Source of the DNA: Phycisphaerales bacterium
GTDB taxonomy: Bacteria; Planctomycetota; Phycisphaerae; Phycisphaerales; SM1A02
Assembly: GCA_028823105.1 (NCBI GenBank)
Contig: JAPKCC010000004.1
Span: 1-59,542, forward strand
Length of the DNA stretch: 59,542 nucleotides
Direction of reading: 5' to 3'
Part shown: positions 51,205 through 59,542 of the stretch, piece after piece
Position numbering within the stretch: position 1 is the stretch's first letter
Layout of the letters: the number at the start of each line of letters is the position of its first letter
Notes under the pieces: model-generated
Databases searched by the model: none
What the model was told of the DNA's origin: nothing
Seen by the model: only the letters and a program-made list of their open reading frames with translations
Program-made: the position numbers and the translations under genes

Positions 51205-51855
51205 ATGCGTCCACGAAACACTCTTCTTGCCTCCCTCGGACTCGCCGCCGCCGCCGGACTGGTTGCGGTCGCCACCGCGATGCCTGTCTCGCCGGCCGCA
51301 TCCATGACCGCCGCCGTCGCGAAGATCGGTGAGAAGGCGCCCGCCTTCAAGCTCACCGACCTCGACGGCAAGGAGCATTCCCTCACCGACTTCAAGGGCA
51401 AGACTGTGGTCATCGAGTGGTTCTCATCGAAATGCCCCTGGTCCGGTTCGAAGAGCGGCAACAGCGTGCACAGCACTGGTCAGGTCGCGAAGTTGATGAC
51501 CAGCCTCAAGAAGGCCGACAAGGAGGTCGTCTACGTGGCGATCGACTCGACCGCACGTGGCATGACCATGGACGCCGTCGTCTCGGCCGACAAGAAGGCC
51601 GTCGCGAACCTGAAGATCAAGAGTCCGATTCTCGTCGACTTCGACGGCAAGGTTGGCAAGATGTACGGCGCCAAGACCACACCTCACATGTTCGTGATCG
51701 ACGGTGAAGGCGTCCTGCGATATTCGGGAGCATTCAGCGACCGAGCGGACAAGAACTACGTCCTCGACGCGGTCACCGCGATCAAGAACGGAAGTACGGT
51801 CAGCCCCACCGAGACTCGACCCTATGGTTGCGGTGTCAAGTATTCGGGACGCTGA
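51205..51855 (+). CDS. Exported thioredoxin-fold (redoxin-like) protein
   Basis: A signal peptide (about residues 1-33) is followed by a thioredoxin/AhpC-TSA fold: IGEKAPAFKLTDLDGKEHSL, VVIEWFSSKCPWSGSKSGNS with one active Cys at 77 (no CxxC pair), and KTTPHMFVIDGEGVLRYSGA with cis-Pro. The C-terminal RPYGCGVKY keeps a late Cys seen in this peroxiredoxin-like group and may be the resolving residue. GGAGA lies five bases before the ATG at 51205. It probably works in the same compartment as the DsbD alpha-domain protein encoded just upstream. Confidence 0.85.
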   Translation: MRPRNTLLASLGLAAAAGLVAVATAMPVSPAASMTAAVAKIGEKAPAFKLTDLDGKEHSLTDFKGKTVVIEWFSSKCPWSGSKSGNSVHSTGQVAKLMTSLKKADKEVVYVAIDSTARGMTMDAVVSADKKAVANLKIKSPILVDFDGKVGKMYGAKTTPHMFVIDGEGVLRYSGAFSDRADKNYVLDAVTAIKNGSTVSPTETRPYGCGVKYSGR

Positions 51856-51871
51856 TTCCGCTTCGAAGCAT

Positions 51872-51891
51872 GCATCCGATGCATCGGATGC
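51872..51891. repeat. 20-bp perfect palindrome downstream of the redoxin gene
   Basis: The sequence GCATCCGATGCATCGGATGC is a perfect inverted repeat starting 16 bases after the stop codon. It shares the half-site GCATCCGAT/ATCGGATGC with 49496-49511. It sits before the bidirectional terminator. Confidence 0.6.
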
Positions 51892-51911
51892 TTCCATAGT
51901 GTGAAGCAAAA

Positions 51912-51948
51912 AAGAAGGACGAGCCGAGTGGCTCGTCCTTCTTCTTTT
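51912..51948. terminator. Bidirectional terminator between redoxin and dnaN
   Basis: Perfect 14-bp arms AAGAAGGACGAGCC and GGCTCGTCCTTCTT with a 4-base loop. T-rich sequence follows on the plus strand (CTTTTG) and a run of six A precedes it, giving TTTTTT on the minus strand. It serves the redoxin gene and dnaN, which end at 51855 and 51999. Confidence 0.85.
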
Positions 51949-51998
51949 GCTTGATCGTGGAGTTCGCCGCCGTGAGGAAGACGGTCGCGTGGCGGAAC

Positions 51999-53114
51999 TC
52001 AGCCGAGATTCACCGGCATCACCACGTACGTGAAGTCGCTTCCGACCTTGATGACTCCAGGCTTGTTGGGCGCCTTCAACTCGATGAGGATGGTTTCTGA
52101 GTCGGCGTGCTTCAACCCCTCCGTGAGATAGTTTGGATTGAAGCCGATCTCGATGGGATCGCCGTTGTATTCCTCGATCTCGACCTTGATCTCAGCCTCG
52201 CCCATTTCCGGAGCACGGCTGGAAAGGGTCAGCATTCCGTCCGCGAAGGCCAGACGGACGCCTTTGCTTTCCTCGTTGGTCAGGAGGGCAGCCCGCCTCA
52301 CCGCGGACGCCAGATCGATGGTCTTGAACTGGACCTTTTTGTCTTGGTCCTTGGGAATGACGTCCTCGAACGGAGGGAACGAGCCTTCCACGAGGTTGCT
52401 CGAGAGCACCGGGGCGCCCGGCCCGCTCCCAACCTGGAAGAGGATCTGGTTCCGATCTCGGCGGATGCGGACCGGCTCGTCCGGATCATTCATCAGTCTA
52501 TTCAGGACATTCAGGGCCTTGGTGGGGACGATCGAGGTGAGGTCCTCTTCGGAGGTGGTCGTGCATTCGCCGCGGGCCACCGCGAGACGCCGGCCATCGG
52601 TCGCGACGAGTCGGAGGTTGCGTCCGATGCGTTCGATGAGCACGCCGTTGATCGCGTATCGACTGTTCTCGACGGCCGTGGCGAATACCGTGCGTCCGAT
52701 CAGTCTGCGGAAGGTCTTGCCGTTGGTCTCGAATTCGACGTCGTCCATGTCGAAGGTCGGGACACCCGGGAATTCTGCGGGATCGAATCCGAACACCTTG
52801 AATTTCGAGTCGCGACCAGTGATGGTCGCGATGTTCTTCGTCACCTCGATCGACAAGGAGTCGTCGTTGCTGGCTCGGACGATCTGGTTCAGCTTGTCGG
52901 CGGGAATCAGGGCGATGCCCTCTTCGCGCACATCCACTTCGGCAACGCCGAGGAGCAGACCGATCTCCGTGTCAGTGGCCGAGATAAAGAGAAGGCCGTC
53001 CTTCGCCTCGAGTTTGAGACAGAGCAGCACCGGGGCCGGGGTCCGATTGACCACCACACTGCCGGCGATGGCAAGGGCTTCTGCAAGGGCATCACGACTA
53101 CAAACGAGCTTCAT
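51999..53114 (-). CDS. dnaN: DNA polymerase III beta subunit (sliding clamp)
   Basis: The clamp forms a ring dimer around DNA and tethers polymerases. The 371-residue protein has three repeated clamp domains; recognisable parts are MKLVCSRDALAEALAIAGSV, RLVATDGRRLAVARGE in domain 2, and the C-terminal YVVMPVNLG, close to the canonical MPMRL ending that forms the partner pocket. dnaA and gyrB are not nearby, so this is not the usual dnaA-dnaN order. A promoter-like TATAAT lies 167 bases upstream. Confidence 0.96.
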   Translation of the reverse strand: MKLVCSRDALAEALAIAGSVVVNRTPAPVLLCLKLEAKDGLLFISATDTEIGLLLGVAEVDVREEGIALIPADKLNQIVRASNDDSLSIEVTKNIATITGRDSKFKVFGFDPAEFPGVPTFDMDDVEFETNGKTFRRLIGRTVFATAVENSRYAINGVLIERIGRNLRLVATDGRRLAVARGECTTTSEEDLTSIVPTKALNVLNRLMNDPDEPVRIRRDRNQILFQVGSGPGAPVLSSNLVEGSFPPFEDVIPKDQDKKVQFKTIDLASAVRRAALLTNEESKGVRLAFADGMLTLSSRAPEMGEAEIKVEIEEYNGDPIEIGFNPNYLTEGLKHADSETILIELKAPNKPGVIKVGSDFTYVVMPVNLG

Positions 53115-53267
53115 ATTTCGTTCCAGACTGGGAAGCGTCCGGCCATTCTGATGGACGGAGAATATCGGGCTGGAGCACTCTGGCCGGGAAGTACGGGGTC
53201 AGCAGGGCTCAGGATTCGATCACGATCGGAATCCATCCTCACACCGGAGGTGGAATTTCGGGGTGAT

Positions 53268-53504
53268 TCAGCGGTCGCGAATTATAGCGGTTTTTCTCGG
53301 AATTCCGGGGTCTGACCACGAGGGCTGGTAGTCGGTGGACGGCATGTCGCTTGGATGCTGTGGCCCCAGCATGCCTTCCTCGGGCTTGAAACGGCGATGC
53401 GGGGATCTCTCGTGGTTCATTTGCTCGGCGAGAACTTCGATGTCGGGGCCCACCGGAATCGCCGCCCCGATGCCCGACTGGATGGCCGGCGGCGGATTCA
53501 GCAT
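53268..53504 (-). CDS. Small hypothetical protein upstream of dnaN
   Basis: A 78-codon reading frame on the dnaN strand with high GC at third positions in its first half and no long runs of arginine. It reads MLNPPPAIQSGIGAAIPVGP, then DIEVLAEQMNHERSPHRRFK, PEEGMLGPQHPSDMPSTDYQ and ends TAIIRDR. It shows no signal, helix or motif I recognise and is rich in Pro, Gly and Ser. The frame is open for about 26 codons before this ATG as well. Coding status is uncertain; overlap with the TATAAT for dnaN at its 3' end makes it more doubtful. Confidence 0.4.
   Translation of the reverse strand: MLNPPPAIQSGIGAAIPVGPDIEVLAEQMNHERSPHRRFKPEEGMLGPQHPSDMPSTDYQPSWSDPGIPRKTAIIRDR
53281..53286 (-). promoter_or_regulatory. 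Possible -10 box of dnaN
   Basis: On the minus strand the text GCTATAATTC gives a perfect TATAAT. It would start a transcript near 53274 with a leader of about 160 bases. No convincing -35 hexamer is found 16-18 bases upstream. Confidence 0.45.
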
Positions 53505-53610
53505 CTCCGGCCGCCGATCGGGTCGAATCCGTCCGGTCCGGGCGGACGAAGAGCCGACCGGTGTTTCCGTGTAGCCACCGGCCCTTCACGCCCCGAGATA
53601 GACTCGAACC

Positions 53611-53940
53611 ATGCTCCTGTATCGCGCCCTTCGCTGGGTTAACTCGGTCTACCCCATGGCGATCTTTTTCTCGTACCTCGCCATCGCGATCGCGACGTTC
53701 GCGGTGTGCTTTCTTATTCCGGTGGTGGGCGTCCTATCGCTGATCTTCTCGATCTTCGCGCTCTTGCCGATCGTCCTCGCCTGGAAAATACTCCAAGCTG
53801 GTGAGCGATGGTTGGCCCGCGGCGCGATTCGGCGGAGCGTCTGTCCCGAATGCGGCGGCGGCATCTCGCACCCTGGAGCCGTGGACTGCCTGGCCTGCGG
53901 TGCGGCGTTCGACGACCACGGCGGCCGCGTCGTCGCTTGA
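53611..53940 (+). CDS. Small membrane protein with a zinc ribbon
   Basis: Two hydrophobic helices (about residues 15-60; MAIFFSYLAIAIATFAVCFL followed by IPVVGVLSLIFSIFALLPIV) precede a compact CxxC...CxxC ribbon (SVCPECGGGISHPGAVDCLA-CGAAFDDHGG). The 109-residue layout suggests a membrane-tethered zinc-binding adaptor. No named family is recognised. It lies in the gap after dnaN and is convergent with the gene that ends at 53982. Confidence 0.7.
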   Translation: MLLYRALRWVNSVYPMAIFFSYLAIAIATFAVCFLIPVVGVLSLIFSIFALLPIVLAWKILQAGERWLARGAIRRSVCPECGGGISHPGAVDCLACGAAFDDHGGRVVA

Positions 53941-53981
53941 CGATCGTGGCCGGTCGGAGTTCGTTGGAGCAACGTTCCTGA

Positions 53982-54578
53982 TCAGTCGGAGATGAAGGCG
54001 TTGGCGACGGCGCGGACCTCATCTGCGAGCCCCTCATTGCCGATGGTCAGCAGGATCCCTCCCGCAGGCGCGATTTCGACGAGGATCGGCGATTGGACCG
54101 CAGCGATCGAGAATCCCTGCTGGAGTTCCTCGCCGTCCCGTAGAACCACATTCACCATTTCTCTGAGGAGGTGGAGATCACGCGGTTCGCACAACAGCGG
54201 ATCGCGGGTGTTGAGTTGGATCGAGGCTTCCGCGTCGATCGTCATCCACTGTTCGTTCTCAGTGAGGGCGTTGGTGATCAGATCGAACACCGGTCGCCAT
54301 TTACCGATCGGAAGAATCAGCAGCGGCGCGAGATGAAGCTTGTGGAGAATGTGCTCAAGCACTTCTCCGGCTTTTTCACGCGGGACCGAAAGTGTCTCGG
54401 CGTCGGCCACATCGATCTCGTGATCGGGTTGGTTGGCGAAGGTCGTTCGATGAGCCTTTCGTCGCTCGTCGTAGTCGATCTGGAGAATATCCAGGTCGGC
54501 GGGCGGCTCGCCGCTCAGGGTCACAACTTCTTCGCTGGTGAGGGTCTGCCACGCTCGATCAAATTGAAGGAATTCCAA
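53982..54578 (-). CDS. Conserved-looking hypothetical protein
   Basis: A 198-residue soluble protein with alternating helix and strand (MEFLQFDRAWQTLTSEEVVT, DLDILQIDYDERRKAHRTTF, LHLAPLLILPIGKWRPVFDL, FSIAAVQSPILVEIAPAGGI). No catalytic motif or family is recognised. The start is a TTG at 54578 preceded by AAGGAGA, a strong ribosome-binding site, and is preferred over an upstream ATG at 54662 that adds a basic stretch with no such site. It is divergent from the LMW phosphatase gene. Confidence 0.7.
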   Translation of the reverse strand: MEFLQFDRAWQTLTSEEVVTLSGEPPADLDILQIDYDERRKAHRTTFANQPDHEIDVADAETLSVPREKAGEVLEHILHKLHLAPLLILPIGKWRPVFDLITNALTENEQWMTIDAEASIQLNTRDPLLCEPRDLHLLREMVNVVLRDGEELQQGFSIAAVQSPILVEIAPAGGILLTIGNEGLADEVRAVANAFISD

Positions 54579-54678
54579 CGGGGTCTCCTTGGTTCGGGGC
54601 CTCGCAATGTATCCGCCGTCGGTCGCTTGGGCGAATCGAGGATGACTACCGCCTCTGATCACGAGGTACTATGTCGAC

Positions 54679-55137
54679 ATGCGGACCGTCCTATTCATCT
54701 GCACCGGAAACACCTGTCGATCTCCACTGGCTGAGGGGATCGCGAGAGAGGCCGTTCGTACCGGTGCGATCGAAGGGGTGGAGACGGATCTCTTTGTGGC
54801 TTCCGCAGGAGTTCAGGCCGAGGATGGCATGCCGGTTTCGTACGAATCGCGAGCGGCGCTGGCTCGTCGCGGGATCGAGATCGACGGGGGCAGCACCGGC
54901 CTCACCGCCGAGATGATCGATCGAGCGGATCTGGTTCTGGGGATGACCGGGTCGCACGTCGAAGCTGCCAGAATGATCTCTCCGGGCTCTAGAACCCCGA
55001 TTGAACGGCTCGATCCCGACGGAGACATCCCAGATCCGATCGGTCAGTCACAGGACGTGTACGATCGTGTGGCCTCGAGAATCGAGACCCTGATTCCGAG
55101 TCGACTCCGTGAACTCCTCGCCGCTCCCAGGTTGTGA
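54679..55137 (+). CDS. Low-molecular-weight protein-tyrosine phosphatase
   Basis: The active-site P-loop is CTGNTCRSP with nucleophile C8, a second Cys (C13) and R14, and the general-acid region is IPDPIGQSQDVYD. These identify the LMW-PTP fold shared with arsenate reductases; the tyrosine-phosphatase branch fits best because of the DP loop. Arginine phosphatases of the YwlE type look similar and cannot be excluded. The 152-residue protein is cytosolic. rpiB follows 54 bases downstream on the same strand, a pairing seen in many bacteria. Confidence 0.88.
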   Translation: MRTVLFICTGNTCRSPLAEGIAREAVRTGAIEGVETDLFVASAGVQAEDGMPVSYESRAALARRGIEIDGGSTGLTAEMIDRADLVLGMTGSHVEAARMISPGSRTPIERLDPDGDIPDPIGQSQDVYDRVASRIETLIPSRLRELLAAPRL

Positions 55138-55191
55138 TTCCGGCGATGCGGTCTCTTCGATGGTTCCGATCCTCTGGATGGGAAAGCACCA

Positions 55192-55659
55192 ATGCGAATC
55201 AGTCTCGGCTGTGATCACCGCGGGCGCAAGGCAATCGACGAGCTCATTCCCTATCTCAGAGGAACCGGGCACGAGGTGATCGAACTGGGAGTCCAGGATG
55301 CCGAAGATCGTTCATGCGATTACCCGGATCGGGCTTGGCTGGTGGCGAACGCCGTCAGTCGGCACGAATGCGATCGAGGCATTCTGGTCTGCGGAACGGG
55401 CATCGGAATGTGCATTGCCGCCAACAAGGTCGCGGGCGTGCGGGCGGCGCTGGCCCTTGACGAGCTCAGCGCGCGATTCTCGCGGAGTCACAACGACGCC
55501 AACATTCTGTGCATGAGCGCCGACATGCTCGGTCAGACGTTGTTGAAGAGAATCGTCGAGACATGGATGGAGACACCATTCGATGGTGGTCGTCATCAGC
55601 GCCGGGTCGACAAGATTCATGAGATCGAGTCGGGTCGCGATCCTTCAAAATTCTCCTGA
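55192..55659 (+). CDS. rpiB: Ribose-5-phosphate isomerase B
   Basis: RpiB interconverts ribulose and ribose 5-phosphate. The family N-terminus ISLGCDHRGRKAIDELIPYL and the anomerase-loop Cys67 in RGILVCGTGIGMCIAANKVA are present, as is the FSRSHNDANILCMSADMLG segment. The length of 155 residues is typical. The following gene (pepA) converges on it with only 16 bases between the two stop codons. Confidence 0.95.
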   Translation: MRISLGCDHRGRKAIDELIPYLRGTGHEVIELGVQDAEDRSCDYPDRAWLVANAVSRHECDRGILVCGTGIGMCIAANKVAGVRAALALDELSARFSRSHNDANILCMSADMLGQTLLKRIVETWMETPFDGGRHQRRVDKIHEIESGRDPSKFS

Positions 55660-55675
55660 CCGGGTATCTCTCGGC

Positions 55676-57151
55676 TCAGGACGTCGTCATACCCTTGGCC
55701 AAGTCGTGCAGCAATCGAACGCCGAATCCATTCGGACCCGTTCCCGTGACGGGATGGGCGTCGGGGCTGGCGACGCCGGCGATGTCCAGATGGGCCCAGG
55801 GGACATTCTCGTCCACGAAGTAGGAGAGAAATGCGGCGCCCTGGATTGGGTGGGCTGAGCGTTTGGGGTTCGAGTTGAGGATGTCGGCGAACGGCGATCG
55901 CATGAATTCCCGATGTTCCTCCCAGAGTGGAAGTCGCCAGACCTTCTCATTGGCGCCCTGAGACGCACACTCGACGGCACCGCAGATTCGATCGTCGTTG
56001 GCGAAGAGCCCTGCGCTGAAGTGTCCGAGGGCCACGACCACGCCGCCGGTGAGCGTCGCGACGTCCACGATCGCCGTGGGTTTCAGCTTGTCGCATGCGT
56101 AGGCGAGGGCGTCGCCGAGGACGAGCCTGCCTTCCGCGTCGGTGTTGGTCACCTCGACCGTGACGCCGTTGTACATGGTGATGATGTCGTCGGGTCGGTA
56201 CGCATCATCGCTGACCATGTTCTCCGCCGCAGGCAGGAGCGCCGTCACCTTGATTCCGAGCTTCGCCTTGGCGATGGCGTGGATCGCACCAAGGACCGCG
56301 GCGCCGCCGCACATGTCGTACTTCATCCCCCGCATGCCACCCGAGAGTTTGAGGGAGTAGCCGCCGGTGTCGTAGGTGATGGTCTTTCCGACCAAGACAA
56401 GGTGTTCGCCCTTCGCCGCCTTGGAGACTTTGGAAGGGGTGTAGTCGAGCCGAATCAGGCACGGCGGAATCTTGCTCGCCTTGCCGACGTTGTCGATGCC
56501 GCCCATTCCAAGTTCTTTGATCTTCTTGTGATCGAGGACCGTGCACTTGAGCCCGGCATCCCGGGCGACCTTCCGAGCCTCCTTCGCGATCCAACCGGGG
56601 TTACAGACGTTCGGCGGCGTGGCGGCCACGGTGCGGGCGATGTTGGTGCTCTCGGCAAGTCTCAATCCGGCGGCCATCCCCGCCTTCAAGGCCTTGCGTT
56701 CCCAGTCGATCCGAAGTTGCGGATGCACGGTCATCTCGCGGGCGGCGGTTCCGTCAAAGCCGGCGAGTCTCCAGTTGGCGAGGGCAATCCCCTCTGCGAA
56801 TGCGGCGCCGATCGCCTCGAGTATCGCGAGGTCGTCGCATTCGCCTCTGGGCAGGCAGCGTATGGCGTCGATCCCAGCTCGATCGATCGCCTTGAACGCG
56901 CCGGCACCGGCTCGACGAGCGGCGGCCACATCGAGTTTCAACCGCGATCCCAGACCCACGAGGATCATGCCATCATCGAAGACCACCTCGCCGATCTCGG
57001 CCTTGAATCCCGGCGTCTTGATGGCGGAGAGGAACTGCTTCCGCGCGGTCTGCGGGATGTCGATCCTCGCCTTGGGCTTGAGATCTTCGGTGAAGGTTGC
57101 GACGAGGGGTCGGGCGGACCGGACGGTGGCGATGCTGATCTTCTTGAACAT
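55676..57151 (-). CDS. pepA: Leucyl aminopeptidase, M17 family
   Basis: M17 aminopeptidases are hexameric two-metal enzymes that release N-terminal residues in the cytosol. The C-terminal catalytic domain has KTITYDTGGYSLKLSGGMRG, the metal and active-site NTDAEGRLVLGDALAYA near residue 340, and the closing AHLDIAGVASPDAHPVTGTG. The less conserved N-terminal domain is present. The length of 491 residues is normal. GGAGAA lies six bases before the ATG at 57151. E. coli PepA also resolves ColE1 dimers and binds DNA; nothing here shows that. Confidence 0.94.
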   Translation of the reverse strand: MFKKISIATVRSARPLVATFTEDLKPKARIDIPQTARKQFLSAIKTPGFKAEIGEVVFDDGMILVGLGSRLKLDVAAARRAGAGAFKAIDRAGIDAIRCLPRGECDDLAILEAIGAAFAEGIALANWRLAGFDGTAAREMTVHPQLRIDWERKALKAGMAAGLRLAESTNIARTVAATPPNVCNPGWIAKEARKVARDAGLKCTVLDHKKIKELGMGGIDNVGKASKIPPCLIRLDYTPSKVSKAAKGEHLVLVGKTITYDTGGYSLKLSGGMRGMKYDMCGGAAVLGAIHAIAKAKLGIKVTALLPAAENMVSDDAYRPDDIITMYNGVTVEVTNTDAEGRLVLGDALAYACDKLKPTAIVDVATLTGGVVVALGHFSAGLFANDDRICGAVECASQGANEKVWRLPLWEEHREFMRSPFADILNSNPKRSAHPIQGAAFLSYFVDENVPWAHLDIAGVASPDAHPVTGTGPNGFGVRLLHDLAKGMTTS

Positions 57152-57239
57152 GGGGTTCTCCTAGCCCCATAGCGTAGCTCCTTCAAAAGAACTCGATGGA
57201 TCTCCGCTGATCGGTTGCGGTCGAGCGTATCCTGTTCCG

Positions 57240-59174
<1,935 letters not shown>

Positions 59175-59473
59175 GCCGATCTCTCGGAGGGTAGCCCTCG
59201 CTCCATATTGCCGGAAGCCTCTGGCAGCGCGGTGGTTTCAGGCCCTCCGCCTCGGTGCCAGAGACGACTCGCCGATCACCTTGGCGCTCCGACCCCATTC
59301 GCGAACATTGCCGCCGTTTCTGGTGTATCAACGGCTTTCGTCAGGGTATGGTTGATGACCTTCCCTGCAATTAAGTTCGTACCCTAGACCTCTTGTTGAG
59401 GCAGACTGACTGCTGAATAGGACTGTGAATAGGACTCCCTGGCCACGCACCCGCTCCCGAAAGGTATTCACGA
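59175..59473. other. Intergenic region before a possible RiPP precursor gene
   Basis: Two features stand out. Arms CTCTGGCA (59219-59226) and TGCCAGAG (59256-59263) form an inverted repeat with a 29-base spacer soon after mnmG. The 11-bp repeat TGAATAGGACT occurs at 59414-59424 and 59426-59436, about 38 bases before the ATG at 59474. I see no coding region and no clear T-tract terminator. Confidence 0.4.
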
Positions 59474-59542
59474 ATGACTGAACAGAAGAACCAACTCGCG
59501 TCCCTGTTTGCCGCCTGCTGGAAAGACGAAGCCCTGAAGGCT
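59474..59542 (+). CDS. Putative NHLP-type leader peptide, cut by the window edge
   Basis: The last 23 codons start MTEQKNQLASLFAACWKDEA and continue LKA off the edge. This matches the opening of nitrile-hydratase-like leader peptides (NHLP, TIGR03793), which are RiPP precursors, typically MTxxxxxxxxLxxxxWxDxxFKxRLLxDP. The Trp-Lys-Asp-Glu-Ala-Leu-Lys core is the best match. Nitrile hydratase alpha subunits and thiocyanate hydrolase share this start, so those are alternatives. Only a short stretch is visible, and the family call would need the next 60 codons. Confidence 0.5.
   Translation, partial: MTEQKNQLASLFAACWKDEALKA

Overview
This window is about 59.5 kb of GC-rich, gene-dense bacterial chromosome. 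It most likely comes from a planctomycete of the Phycisphaerae type. That placement is an inference. It rests on core operons that are split up (an atpG on its own, and rpsP-trmD-rplS without rimM), a menaquinone gene of the futalosine route (mqnA), a fibro-slime surface protein, a ThiD2-ThiE fusion, many weak or absent Shine-Dalgarno sites mixed with TTG and GTG starts, and a start that looks like an NHLP-type RiPP leader at the right edge. I see no rRNA or tRNA genes, CRISPR arrays, insertion sequences, prophage genes or integrases. The region reads as core chromosome, not a genomic island.

Layout. 1-12.3 kb: a cut-off exported protein, miaB, a 35-residue membrane peptide with ftsW-murG, an M42 aminopeptidase, a YgfZ-like/79-aa/HMG-CoA lyase operon, and a minus-strand signalling operon (class I amidotransferase, unknown protein, diguanylate cyclase, phosphoesterase). 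12.6-20.5 kb: rpsR, a TPR protein, an exported HEAT-repeat protein, fumC coupled to a plant-type ferredoxin-NADP reductase, and a fibro-slime surface protein. 20.7-29.6 kb: murA, then a minus-strand run of rho, two MCE proteins and a SpoU-type methyltransferase, preceded by a DEAD-box helicase coupled to psuG. 29.8-33.6 kb: alr, mqnA and a protein that looks like a degenerate sigma-70 factor. 33.7-45 kb: rplM-rpsI, a CPBP protease, an exported protein, an HNH protein, the rpsP-trmD-rplS-queD-unknown-tag operon, and amidohydrolase-moaC-site-2 protease. 45-59.5 kb: a lipoprotein, a superoxide dismutase, thiE plus a PhnP-like hydrolase, atpG, an envelope thiol-redox group (degenerate rhodanese, DsbD alpha-domain protein, thioredoxin-like protein), dnaN, an LMW phosphatase, rpiB, pepA, mnmG and the possible RiPP leader.

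Genes that work together: ftsW, murG, murA and alr supply peptidoglycan precursors. rpsR, rpsI, rplM, rpsP, rplS, miaB, trmD, mnmG, queD and the TrmH-type enzyme make ribosomes and modify tRNA. At least a dozen neighbouring pairs share a 4-bp stop/start overlap, so translational coupling is common here. The observations most worth follow-up are the sigma-like protein at 31963-33612, the possible NHLP leader at 59474, the short Rho, a pair of related palindromes around the thiol cluster, and the rho-MCE-MCE operon without its transporter core.
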